64,000 nt of DNA from Harmonia axyridis (lineage: Eukaryota > Arthropoda > Insecta > Coleoptera > Coccinellidae): contig NC_059501.1 of the NCBI RefSeq assembly GCF_914767665.1, positions 70,778,798 through 70,842,797 on the forward strand. Direction: 5' to 3'. A program made the translations under genes and the position numbers. Shown one piece after another: positions 1-11,369 of the stretch. The number at the start of each line of letters is the position of its first letter. Position 1 is the stretch's first letter. Under the pieces are notes generated by a model. The model searched no databases, had not been told where the DNA came from, and saw only the letters and a program-made list of their open reading frames with translations.

Positions 1-395
1 TCTTGGAACAAACAAATAGTGGCACTGACACTGCCGATGCCTTCTGTGCGCCAGGCTTGAGGCTTATTGAGTGACCGTGGCATTCGACATCAGCGCCAAC
101 CCTGAAAATATCAAGTTTCTATGTTGAGCCGATCTACAGTTATCGTGAACCCGGTCGGACAGAATTAAATTTGACCACGGATTTTCCATCAGTTAGTCGA
201 ACCTTATTATCGTTTTATACCATGCGCTCTGTTCGGGGAACGAACATGTTATGGTTGAACTATTCGTAAAAAGGTATTTAAAGATTTCACAAACTTCATT
301 GTGGAAATTAATATGTAAACGACAAGATATGCTGCTTTAGAACAGAACCAATGCAATTTTCATTTTAAAACTTTCGTTAATTTTTTCAGAAAACC
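1..395. other. Sequence upstream of amylase; possible 5' UTR intron
   Basis: No coding region is recognised in the first 395 bases. A pyrimidine-rich tract ending in CAG at 387-389 lies six bases before the amylase ATG and looks like a 3' splice site. The amylase leader may therefore be joined from an exon to the left, with the promoter at or beyond the window edge. This is inference from the splice-like motif only. Confidence 0.35.
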
Positions 396-3300
396 ATGCT
401 TGTATCACTTTTATTTCTGACGTTTTTCCTTGCAATTGCAAGCCCCCAAAAAAATCCTCACTTTGTGGATAATCATTCTACAATTGTCCATCTGTTCGAA
501 TGGAAATGGAAAGATATTGCACAAGAATGTGAGAACTTTCTTGCCCCTCATGGTTATGCAGGTGTTCAGGTGAGATACCCTTTCTAACATTACTTGAACA
601 GATTCCGCACTTCTGAAAATGAATTTTATAGAATTTTATTCATCAATAAATAGAAATAAATATTAAAATAGTACATAATCATTTTCTAATAAACATAAAT
701 ATTCGATAAAAACATCGTTTTCCTAGAAATACAGAATCAACAATGAAAAATATCATTTTATCAGTTGAAATAACAAATAATACAGTTGCAGGTAGAGTTC
801 AAGAAAATAGCTAATGAATCAATTAAATGAATAAATAAAGACTGAAGCACGTTTCGGAAATCTTTTATTTTGATACTTCAATTTACATTTACAATTTGAT
901 CTGTAAAACTTCAAGTTCTAAACATTCTTTAACTTTTTCATCAACTCAAAAACAGTTCTCCAACTGAAAGCGCATATCCTTCTCATTCACTTGAATTTAG
1001 GAGTTAACATAAACTACATTGGAATCATTTCGATCACAGAGGAAATATCCTGACCAAGAAAGTCATGGATTACTTCTCTGATTCTTCAATTAACTGAATA
1101 TGCAAATTAGTATTTTCGAAGTAAATTAAATTTATCAAATCGAATAGGTTTATATTTAATAATTCTGTGTTTTTACAATCCACAAACAGATATTTATTTA
1201 CCCAGAAATATAATTTCCACAATGATCAAAATTAATACACTGTATAACTTATTGAGAAAAAAAATTGAATTATAAAACCGCACTTATATGTGAATTTTAG
1301 GTCAGATACCAGCGTTTCTTAAAATTCTCAAAAACTTGAACAATTTCAGATCTCGCCACCCAATGAGAATCTGATACTGAATTCTAGGCCTTGGTTTGAA
1401 AGATATCAACCTGTAAGTTATAATTTGAACACAAGATCTGGAAATGAAAAAGATCTGGAAGAAATGTCGAGAAGATGTAATAAAGTAGGAGTAAGGTGAA
1501 TATTATCAAAGTCAACATTTCAACGATGAAATCTATTTACGCTAATGTATGAATTCAGATTTATTAATTCAGTCCTTCTTCAGAATATATGCAGACATTG
1601 TGTTCAATCACATGACTGGAGGAGATGGATATGGCACTGCTGGCAATAGAGGAGAATCTTCCAATGATAATTACCCTGGAGTACCATATTCTAGAGAGCA
1701 TTTTCATCCACCCTGCGCAATCGATAACTACCAGGATGCTTATGTCGTAAGGAATTGTGAACTTGTGGGACTGAGAGATTTGAATCAGGTAAATTCGAGA
1801 ATAATAACTGAAAACGAACATGTAGAACACTTTTATCGGTTTAATAAGTGGTTAAGGTTATAAGTAAGCTTGATTACTACTACTACGAAATATCGATCAA
1901 GTACTTCAGTGGTTATTTTTTTTAATGTTCCTAGAGAGGATCATTCCAATAAATGTTTAAGTCCAAACCGATTTATTTAGTAGGCTTACATGTGAGGAAA
2001 TGTAGCCTGCTGGAAGCAATAAGAATTTGCCTTAATGGAAAGCACCTTCCTGGAAATTGTGTTGGACATATGAGGATACTGAATTAATTAGATTCAAAAC
2101 TCCTAGCAAAACCATCGGATGTTATGCCAACCCCCTACGATTTTGAAACTCCCTTTGAAACGGTTATGAATGACCGTCCTAGTGTAACAAGTCTCGTAAA
2201 TCGTCTGGGCAGAAAGTCATCCATATGGTTCACCGATGGATCAAAATCAGAGAAGGGCACCGGCATTGGGATATATGGACCTAAACTGAGGATCTCTAAA
2301 GACCTAGGACGTGAGCCCTCGATTCTACAGACCGAGATAATGGCTGTTTATGTATGCGCTCAGTGCCTCAAAATGAACCTCAAGGGGGAGCAAGTCTACA
2401 TCATCACGGACAGCCAAACCACGCTGAGATCCCTGGAATCGTGTTGCCAGGGGTCTCTGCTGACTTGGGAGTGCCGTAACAACATAAAGCAACTGGCCAG
2501 AGGAAATAAGGTGACTCTACTATGAGTATCAGGGCACCGTGGGGTTGAAGGAAATGAAAAAGCTTATGAACTTGCAAAAAGTGCATCAAGGTTAACAACT
2601 GCTGGACCTGTGGGCTAGGAAAAGACCAATATAAAGCCGCGGTCCAGCTATGGGAGTTGAACAACAGGATAATCCACTGGACTAACACTCCTAGACTTGT
2701 TCAGGCAAAGAAATTCGTGACGATTTCACCTACCTACGCCAAAAAGCTCTTGAAGCTGTCACGAGCCGAGCTTCGGGTGATGGTGGGACTGCTGACGGGG
2801 CACTGTCGGTACAAACATCATTTGTACCGTATGGGAAAGTCAACAGACGAGATTTGCAGGCTCTGTGGATCAGAAGCAGAAACAGCCGAACACATGGTAT
2901 GCAAGTGTCCGGAGCTGGCTGGCCTAAGAACCATTCACATGGGTAAGCCGGTCCTGAATACAAGAGAGGTAACGGCCAAGGCCCCTAAGGAGGTTGTCAG
3001 TTTTATTAACGTCATTGACGACCTCCTTGGGTTTGTATGAATGAGTAGGGTAGAGAACAAAAGATCTACATGGTCGCAGTTCCCGGAAGGCTTACCGAAC
3101 CAAAACGACTTCAGTTCAAATAATAATAACGTGCCATAACTTTTGCAATAACTACATATTCTTTTTTTCTCATCAAAGTAATATTTTTCTATTTTTTAGT
3201 TGATAATATTTTAGAATATGATTTCATCTTCAGAATAACTTATTTCAGACACAAGAATATGTGAGGGAAAAAATTGTTGGTTTCTTGAACAATTTGATCG

Positions 3301-6300
3301 ACCTGGGTTTGGCAGGATTCAGAATCGATGCAGCAAAACATATGTTACCTGAGGACTTGAGTATAATCTTTGGAAGACTCAAGGATCTTAACACAGACTA
3401 CGGGTTTGCTCCAGGTTCTAGAGCCTTTATTTATCAAGAAGTTCCTGGACACGGTAAGTATTTGCTTGATACTGCAAATTTTCCGAGCAGGAGTACAGAT
3501 CAAATAAGACTCCATATATCTATTTTGATTTCTGATGTTTATGTTTCGCGGATTGTACCTTGACTCAAATATTGGGTGACAAAAAAATTTGCCGATACAA
3601 AGATTAAATACAGTTCCATTACTTTGAAAAAAAAACAACACAAAAAATGGAATGAAATAGAACCAGGGGTTATTTCTTTGGAAATCCGATTGAATATTTT
3701 TGCAATTATGAAAAACTCAAAAACTAAAATAAGGGAATATCATACTTGAATATTCAGATTTGACAATGGACTTTGTGTTATACTTGTTATACAAATTGGA
3801 AAAGTCTTCCTATAGAAAAAGATATGGACACTATCATTTGATTAGTAACAATTCCGATATTCTCGATCAAGTAATCATCCAATTTAAATTCAGGTGGCGA
3901 AGCTATCTCAAGAGAAGATTATACCGGAGTTGGAAGAATATTGGAATTCTGGCATGGTAACCGACTGGGCACCGTCTTTAGAAAGAACGACAAGTTGATG
4001 TATCTTTCCAACTGGGGAACAGAATGGGGTCTTCTACAAGGAAGTGATACTGTAGTTTTCATCGACAACCACGATACTCAAAGAAGTGACGCTACCACTT
4101 TAACATACAAGGACTCGAAGCTGTACAAAATGGCTTCAGCATTCATGTTGGCTCATCCATATGAAGGAGTAGGAAGGGTGATGTCCAGCTTTGATTTCGT
4201 GGATACCAACACTCCACCACCACAAGACTCTAATGGTAACTTGATATCACCAGGGTTCAACAGTGACAACACTTGTACTAATGGTTATATATGCGAACAT
4301 AGGTGGAGAGAAATTTATGCCATGGTCAAATTCAGGAATGTAGTTGAAGGTGAGTATTAATAGAATCGCCCTTGCAGTTTCTCTCGTACAACAAGTGAGT
4401 TTTTGTCAATTGGTTAGAGTCTGATTGATGCTGATCAAGCCATGGCTTTGCTTGCACAGTACACCATCAAAAAAGTGTTTGGTTTATCTAATAAAGATCA
4501 AGATAAAATAATTTTCTTGACGAAAGACTAAGTTTTCTACATCATGTTCGCTTTGTAGTTTCTAATGGGCAGTTTCGGTAGTTGAAACTTAAATTTTTTT
4601 CTCCTGCTCAATGTTCTTGTGATCTGGAGCCCTGGGTACGATTTCCATATTGATAGATTAGAGAGAATACAGAGACGGTTTTTGAGATAAACTTTAGACT
4701 TGACGATATCTATCCGAGCCGTGGTACACCACATGAACATGTTTTATATAGTTTCAAGGTCAACTAGTTAGAACCAGGAAGATCCTATTGAGGTATTTTA
4801 GTTCAGAGGGATATTCTATGTGCAACAATCAACTGTCTTTATTTGCTTGCGTCAGTCAATCTGTATATTTCTTTCTTAGATTAGCAGCTCGTAATGCTTT
4901 AACCTTAACTTGTTTCTTCTTCGAAAGTTCTTATTCGCTCGCTTTTGTATGAGTTTGTCCTTCCGATATAATAGTATATTGTGCAACAAGTGGGGTAAGT
5001 CCAACTTTTCTCGCGAGTGTGGAAGTTTGTGGCACGAGCCTGAAAGGCGAGTGCCGCAAACACACGAGCGAGAAAAGTACTTTCTCCACATGTTGCACAC
5101 TATACTTTTCCTACAACTGCACAAATTTCAATAATTCAAGTAATGGACTTGAATCAAATCAAATTGACCTTCGTTGACAGTATGTGCTAATTTATTGCGT
5201 TTCCATAGAAACGACTCAAAAACCCAATTTCATTGGTCTACCAAGGGAGGTGTGGGCAAAGTGCCGTGGGGAATAATATTTCCCACAGTATGCGCAATAC
5301 ATAGTTTTGCAATTGAGTAAACTATGCAGAATACGCTACTTTTCATAGCAGTTGTAGGAAAAAATAGTTTATAGTGCAACAAGTGGGGAACGTCCAACAT
5401 TTCTCACGAGCGTGGCACGAAACTGAAAGGCGAGTGCCGCAAGCACACGAGTGAGAAATGGACTTTTCCTACAGCTGCTATGGAAAGTAGCATATTCTTC
5501 ATAGCCTACTCAATTTCAAAACTATGTATTGCTCATACTGTGAGAAATATTATTCCACACGCCACTTTGCCCACACCTCGCTTGGTAGACCAATGAAATT
5601 GGGCTTTTGAGAAGTCTATTCAATGGAAACGCAATAAATGAACAGATACTGTCAACGAAGGCCATTTTGAATTGAATTACATACATTACTTGACTTATTT
5701 AAATTTGTGCAGTTGTAGGAAAAGTATAGTGTGCAACATGTAGAGAAACTCCATTCCCCACTCGTGTGTTCCCAACTCGTGAGAAAAGTAAGACTTTTTC
5801 AACTTGTCGTACAATATACTATTCTTCACATGTTGCACACTATACTTTTCCTACAACTTCACAAATTTTAATAATTCAAGTAATGTACTCAATTCAATTC
5901 AAAATGGTCTTCGTTGAGAGTATCTTTTCATTTCTTGCGTTTCCATAGAAATGACTAGGCCCAATTTTAATGGTCTACAAAGCAAGGTGTGGGCAAAGTG
6001 CCATGTAGAATGATATTTCTCACAGTGTGAGCAATATATTGTTTTGAACTTGAGTGAGCTATGAAGATTTCGCTACTTTCCATAGCAGTTGTAAGAATTT
6101 TCCTTGTTAGATATTCTTTTACTATTGTGAAAATGTGAAACAAAATTGAATAAACTCATAAAATAGGGCACTGAAAACAACATCAGTGGAAAATAATGCT
6201 ACAACGGTGTCAAGCTAAGCGTGGTTTTAGAGAATAGTAATATCAACTCAGTAATGAAAATAGTTAGGACAATACCTTAGTTTGCTTGAAATCAAACAAA

Positions 6301-6674
6301 AAAGCAAATAAGCAACATTGTTAATTCCCAGTACATTCTTTATAAATGTGTATAACTTATTGCACTTGAGTAACTCAGTGGATCTTATAGGAACTGGAAT
6401 AAACGACTGGCAAACTCTAGCAGATCAACAGGTTGCTTTCTGTAGAGGAAACAAAGGCTTCATTGTTTTCAATAACGAGGGCAATATCGATAGAACAGTT
6501 CATGCTTGTGTTCCTCCAGGAGAATATTGTGATGTCATATCAGGGGACCTCGTCAATGGAAAATGTACTGGAAGAGTTGTTGTTGTTGATCAGAATTGCG
6601 ACACCCACATATCTTTGTATGAGAGTGAAATGGATGGTGTTATTGCAATTCACCAAGATTCGAAGATTAACTAG
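396..6674 (+). CDS. Amy: Alpha-amylase, six exons, complete
   Basis: Secreted digestive alpha-amylase (GH13) that hydrolyses internal alpha-1,4 bonds of starch and glycogen. Exons: 396-569, 1350-1495, 1584-1788, 3249-3453, 3894-4349, 6391-6674. All introns are GT-AG, the phases agree, and the join gives 489 residues, the usual size for animal amylases. A hydrophobic signal peptide covers about residues 1-16. Conserved regions are in order: DIVFNH (111-116), FRIDAAKH with nucleophile D202, acid/base E239 in YQEV, and D304 in FIDNHD. The chloride-ligand positions R200, N302 and R338 (in GRVMSS) are all present, so this should be a chloride-dependent enzyme. The GHGAGG-type loop after the fourth region is missing; as I recall, beetle amylases also lack it. 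Intron 3 contains a LINE fragment and intron 5 an inverted-repeat array, but neither touches an exon. I do not see a canonical AATAAA just downstream. Confidence 0.95.
2005..3135 (+). mobile_element. LINE fragment (RNase H plus zinc-knuckle 3' end) inside amylase intron 3
   Basis: This is the 3' part of a non-LTR retrotransposon ORF2. Bases 2124-2522 encode a ribonuclease H domain with the acidic motifs FTDGS, TEIMAV and ITDSQ. A TGA at 2523 stands where a tryptophan is expected, just before a GHRG-type motif, and a further in-frame stop follows. Bases 2657-3037 encode the C-terminal segment with a C-x2-C-x7-H-x4-C knuckle (CRLCG ... HMVCKC). The 3' end runs into AATAATAATA near 3120. A second 5'-truncated copy lies at about 49845-50345 on the minus strand and shares the 3' tail. 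RNase H plus the C-terminal knuckle suggests an I/R1/LOA-like group; the exact clade is not resolved. It is broken and inactive. Confidence 0.85.
4960..6100. repeat. Alternating inverted-repeat array in amylase intron 5
   Basis: A module of about 260 bases occurs three times in alternating orientation: about 5110-5365 (+), 5465-5735 (-) and 5845-6095 (+). The modules are separated by short, partly palindromic head segments (about 4967-5105, 5365-5465, 5725-5840) that carry the words GTGCAACA, CTCGCGAG/CTCACGAG and GGCGAGTGCCGCA. The landmarks TTGCGTTTCCATAGAAA and GTGGGCAAAGTGCC recur in each body in the expected orientation. It looks like a foldback MITE that inserted or duplicated repeatedly. 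It lies wholly between exons 5 and 6 of amylase. Confidence 0.85.
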
Positions 6675-7229
6675 ATTGAATCAACTCGATGTGAATAATA
6701 TATTTCATTTATAACAAAAAAATACATTTTTGAACCTGTTTCACCACCAATTTATATTGTATTGAGAGTCTTCCTTCTATTACGATCCAGAGTTCCCTAA
6801 AGCATATGTTCATGACAAATGAACGTTTTTATGAATTTAATAATTTTCATTTCCTTTTATTTTTTGTTGAATGTGAGCTTGTATCATAGAATCATGAAAA
6901 TTATTCATTTCCCTTTAATACGTGTGATTTGACAGCAGTGACGGATTGTTGTCCTTGTTCTTTTCATTTTCAGTGGAAAATGTCAACAAATTTACTGCAT
7001 TCATGAATCAATCGCGATCACATATGTATCCATATTCGATTATTAAGAATATTTCCCTCCTGACAAAAATTCTATGTATCTGGAGAACAATTATCGAAAA
7101 TTACAGCGATAATTGCATTGTAGGAAGCGAAACTGCACTGCGATAATTGTTCTGTTCATAGATGCTTAGTTTCTATGCATTTTACACAGTTCGAATCTAT
7201 GGCAATTCCATTCTAAATCAGTTTGACAG
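6675..7229. other. Amylase 3' flank
   Basis: AT-rich sequence after the amylase stop codon that should include the 3' UTR. No gene, repeat with a partner, or clear polyadenylation hexamer was recognised. Confidence 0.4.
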
Positions 7230-7500
7230 GTAATGTAACAGTTTAATCGGGAAATATTCCCCCGAATTACACTCGTGCATCAGAATTACCGGATAATTTC
7301 GCATTCCAGCGTGTTTTCTTTGAAAAACTGCATTCGGTCATTTTCATTTTTGGAGAAAGAGCCCTCCACCTTCGGTGTCGGGCTCTTTCTCCAAAAATGA
7401 AAATGAACTCATGCAGTTTTTATGACAACACGCTGTCATGCAAAATTATCGGTAATTTTGATGCACTTGTGCAATTACTTACGATAATTTTTTCACATGT
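7230..7500. repeat. Foldback MITE with a perfect 26-bp hairpin core
   Basis: An imperfect inverted repeat spans about 7255-7495; GTGCATCAGAATTACCG on the left mirrors the right end. At its centre, 7339-7364 and 7380-7405 are exact reverse complements (26 bp) around a 15-base loop, with GGAGAAAGAGCCC as the inner left arm. No coding potential is seen. It is consistent with a non-autonomous palindromic element. Confidence 0.8.
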
Positions 7501-7511
7501 CATGATCTCAC

Positions 7512-8145
7512 ATTTTGGTGGTTTCAACTAATAGCAATTCATTATTCTAGCCAATCATTCGACATTATTCTGATAAAACTGCTTTTTCATCGATTATACC
7601 TTGTTTCAGTGGCGACGTATTTTTTCAAAAACAGATGGGGGCCTGATTTTTTTTGTGGGGCCAAAGTAAAGCAAAATTATAGTTCTGCTAATCTTTTTAT
7701 CATTTTAGCTTAAGAATGGCAGAATTTTAGTGAGGCCCGGGGCCCCCTGGACCCCTACTAGCGTCGCCACTGCCTTGTTTACATTGAAACGTAAAAGTTT
7801 TACTTTGAATTTGTCATTATCGAAAACTTCAAGGTTTATTGGAAAATGAACAAAAACTGATTCAGAGCCATCACCCAAGAGAATATTTGAATTAAAAAAA
7901 AAATAATATTCTCAAATACAATTCGTTCTTCATATTTTATATGAAATTTCTTCATTTTCATCACTCAAACTTGTTCATTTCTAGCAAAAACATTCAAACA
8001 AACCGTATTTGAATAAAAACACTCGTTCTGACAGCCTGACAGCCATGATTTCATTAATCGGTTTGATTTTATATTCTTGCCAAATAAACAAGTATTTGTG
8101 GAAAACATAAAATTATCGATAAAATTTGAAGCACTCGTGGTATTA
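7512..8145 (+). repeat. Dispersed repeat, copy 1 (interrupted by a hAT MITE)
   Basis: Collinear with 45875-46340. Shared landmarks are TTTTGGTGGTTTCAA at the start, the CCTTGTTT insertion site, CCCAAGAGAATATT in the middle, and ATCGATAAAATTTGAAGCA at the end. This copy carries a 166-base insertion at 7607-7772 that the other lacks. Inner segments containing AAACCGA and TCGGTTTG are inverted relative to each other, so the family is partly foldback. No coding capacity is seen. Confidence 0.8.
7607..7772. mobile_element. hAT-type MITE with 8-bp target duplication
   Basis: A 166-base element with inverted termini CAGTGGCGACG and CGTCGCCACTG. It is flanked on both sides by the same 8 bases, CCTTGTTT (7599-7606 and 7773-7780). 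The paralogous repeat at 45960-45967 has a single uninterrupted CCTTGTTT, which is the empty site. An 8-bp duplication with CAG-starting termini is the hAT superfamily signature. It is too short to encode transposase. Confidence 0.93.
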
Positions 8146-9770
8146 TCTTTTTTTATTTACTTTTTTCATCGTATTGGTAGAATCCTAAAAATCAGTATTT
8201 TCCTCGATTCAATTCAATTTGATTTCATTTCGGAAATCGTTTTCTGCTACGCAAAACGCACACAAAATTCGATTTAGCTGAAATTCCCACTTCTGAATCT
8301 GAAAATCGATACTTACCAATTTTCATCAAAATAGTATAAAATGCGAAATATTGAGATCATGGGGATTCGTAATTTCAAAATGCGTACAATGGGTGTATCC
8401 AAGAGAACTTAATAATTAATTAGAATATTTAAAGATGCAGGTAAAACGAATTATTAGAGGAAGTAAAAATGATGAAAAATAACGAACTTCACATTGATAA
8501 GATAAGTTATCTCGAAAATAACAATATCGGACAAAAAAAAAGGTAGGTAAACAACTTGAGCTTAATAAACCAGTACTATCATTTGCCGTACAGAAAAGAG
8601 ACAGTGAAATCATTGCCTGTCATAACCACAATGATTTCTGTTTCTGAAACTTCAACGTCACTGAATTACTGAATATAAATAAAGAGAATAAAACATAAAT
8701 AAAGATATTGAGAAAAATGAAAGCTGGACTACTGTTGTGAGGGAGGAAAATAAAAAATGAAAATGAATCAATTGAAACGAAAAAACTGGAAAAGGTGACA
8801 ATTCCGCATTCAGTGTTGGTATTCCAAATGGTGAACTCCTGAAGAAATTATACGAACCAAATTTTTGGCCCACTGGAGTAATTTTGAAGGAATTTAACTT
8901 TAGAATTTTTTTCCGGAAGCCCCTAGAACAGAAAAAACCTTAGCTAAAAGAATATGTAAATTACATCAAAATTGTAAATTGTGAACCATATTTATGTAAT
9001 GAATTTAAAGATTTCTGTCAAGCTTATAATTGTAATCCAACTTGTTATAGATGAATGTTGATTTTTTTTACTTGTTTTCATTTTGTTATTCTATGATAAT
9101 TCTGAAAATAAATCCTATTATTATACGGAACTCTACTTAAGGTAGATTCTGCTGAAGTCGATAAATCAGGATGAATTCACGAAGTATTGAACTTGCAAAA
9201 TATTTGGCAGAAGAATTATCTGCCGATAAAATAAATATTGCGGCATCTCCAAACAATCTTTCATTCAAGAAATTGGTACCTGAGGCAGTCACGGAAAAAA
9301 CGGTAAACAATTGAGATGTTAAATCACTCCTTTTCAGCGATAAGATCTCATCAGCAAACACCTCAATTATGTGTCAGGAAGTTTAACTCGATGCGCCACC
9401 ATTATCCAACAATTCTCGTGTGAATATTAGGTGGCATTAAATTTTATGTCTTACATTATTTCAACACGGTTTCGTTGATTGCTCTCCTGTTCCTTGTTTA
9501 GATGGAAAGGAAATTTGTCCTTCCGATTCTGCTCATGTTTGATCATATAACTGATTGTAGAGGAACACATATCGACGCGGCAATACGTAACTATAAATTA
9601 GTGTGTTCATCATAATTGATGTAGTTTCATCCTGATGCAGAACTTGGAATTATACAAGATACCTATTTATTTTGAAGTCGAATATTAGGGAAGGAAGTAA
9701 CTGAGTTGAGTAATGCAATTCAGTTAAGTTGAAGAAAGATCTTACAGGGAGATTTTGGGCGCTCATCAGG
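8146..9770. other. AT-rich intergenic stretch, nothing recognised
   Basis: Only short, compositionally AT-rich open frames occur here. None shows a recognisable domain, and no repeat partner elsewhere in the window was found by eye. Confidence 0.5.
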
Positions 9771-9771
9771 G

Positions 9772-9835
9772 CCGTCGCTAGGGGGTAGGCAGGGAAGGCG
9801 GTCGCCTAGGGCGGCTTAATTAACAAAAATCAAAT
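9772..9835. mobile_element. Possible single end of a hAT-like element
   Basis: A short GC-rich block starting CAGGGCCGTCGCTAGGGGG stands out in AT-rich surroundings. It resembles the terminal sequence of hAT elements and the left end of the element at 38391 (CAGGGCCACCCCAG). No matching right end was found, so this may be a truncated copy. Confidence 0.3.
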
Positions 9836-10010
9836 GTGTGGAAATTTAAAGTACCAAATGAGATTTATTTCAGTCAGCAACAACAGGTAGGAATATCAAA
9901 AAATTTAATCAACATCAAAAACCATCAAAGGTGCCGCATTTTACATTAGACTCATAAATATCCAGATGTGGCATGATCCCCTCATAGTGCTGTTTACGAG
10001 TTATTGATGC

Positions 10011-10084
10011 TAACCAAAACACATGCACTCGTCAGGCCTAACCTAACCTAACCTAACTTAACCAAAACACATGGACTCGTCAGG
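10011..10084. repeat. Interstitial telomere-like (CCTAA)n between duplicated 26-mers
   Basis: Four perfect CCTAA units plus one variant (10037-10061) correspond to the arthropod telomere repeat TTAGG read on the other strand. They sit between two 26-base direct repeats (10011-10036 and 10059-10084) that start TAACCAAAACACATG and differ at one base. Confidence 0.8.
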
Positions 10085-10909
10085 CTTGTCGGGGTTCGTT
10101 TTACGTTGCCGAATTTTATTTCGACTTGGGGTTATGGATTATTTTCTTTTCCATTCCCTAATTAGAATGTTGATTCCTCAGAATGGAATGCAAAATATAA
10201 GAAAATGATTCAATTTCATCACTTTCAACTGATCCTTCTTAAGAAATACATATAAAAAGTTTCATTATTTCATACCACATTCCATTAATTTATAATATTC
10301 TTCATTTTTTATATCGAATTAACAAGTGTTGGGCTTGGGCACATTCGAATTAAATAATGTTTCATCGGCATAATCCGATTATTTACTCGATAATCTTTGA
10401 AAAAAAAAATTTTATGCTTTTTCTAAAATGAAACTGAGCTAGGAACCTGAAACCGCAGTGCTCACTCTAGAGGAGCGGCGTTATCTACTTTTTCTGGGAA
10501 ATCTGGATTACTGCAAGATGAATTAAATATTTTTTTTTTGATTCAAACGAATTTCACTACTGATTTTTTTTTATCAAATTCACTAATCTTAAACATCTTT
10601 GCATCGTGAATATCTGTAACGTCTATTCGAATTTATAATAATTGTTCATTCGCATGATCCGGTTGTTTAATTTAATCATATCAAAAAAAAAAGAAATGTT
10701 CGAGCGTTATATGTAGTCAAAACTCAGCAGAAGGATCTGTAACCTGAATTCAATTCAATATTTTTATCATTATTAGAATTCAGTTGAGCACATTTAGATA
10801 TTGTTTATTTCATTCCACTTATCCTAAATCATCTTTTGGATTAAAATTTGAATTCATAAAAAATAATTACACTTAAAATACATTTTTTCTTTCCTAAAAT
10901 ACTTTTTAT

Positions 10910-11165
10910 AAAAATGTGTGGAGTTTTTCACACTTCTACACTAAATCTCCAATTCACCAAACCAACATCCACCGCAAAAAGTTGATATTTGGAAAAATTA
11001 ATCTCACAGTTTTTCTTAATTTCAGATCAATTTTCAAAATTCTTTCAGTAAATTCATTATTTTGTTAAATGCTAGCTTATTAGTCACTATACAGGGTTGA
11101 TTAAGAGTTTGTTGTTAAACCTAATTTTGAAACATCCTGTGGCATAATTTCGTAGTAAAGTTTTT
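10910..11165 (+). repeat. Dispersed repeat with CAGGGTT motif, copy 1
   Basis: Matches the reverse complement of about 17560-17790. Shared landmarks in order are AGCTTATTAGTCACTATACAG (AGCTTATT..TCACTATACAG in both), a run ending AAACATCCTGTGG, and ATAATTTC. The two copies are in opposite orientation and moderately diverged. No coding function is seen. Confidence 0.65.
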
Positions 11166-11369
11166 TTGAATTATCAATTTTCATCAAGAAACTTACCCAC
11201 ATTTTGTTTTTTGATTCATGGCTTTAGGTTACCTAGTTGGTACATCCTCATTTATTAATGGAAAGCCATTTGAACCAAAAATCAATAATTTTACCAAATG
11301 ATCAATGACAGTACATGTACTGAAAAACAGTTCAGCAGGAAACGTAAGAATTTTATGTGAATGATTATA

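Noticed and set aside
4960..6100. CRISPR-like spaced repeats
   Set aside because: The units are long, alternate in orientation and lack regular short spacers; this is eukaryotic foldback repeat structure.
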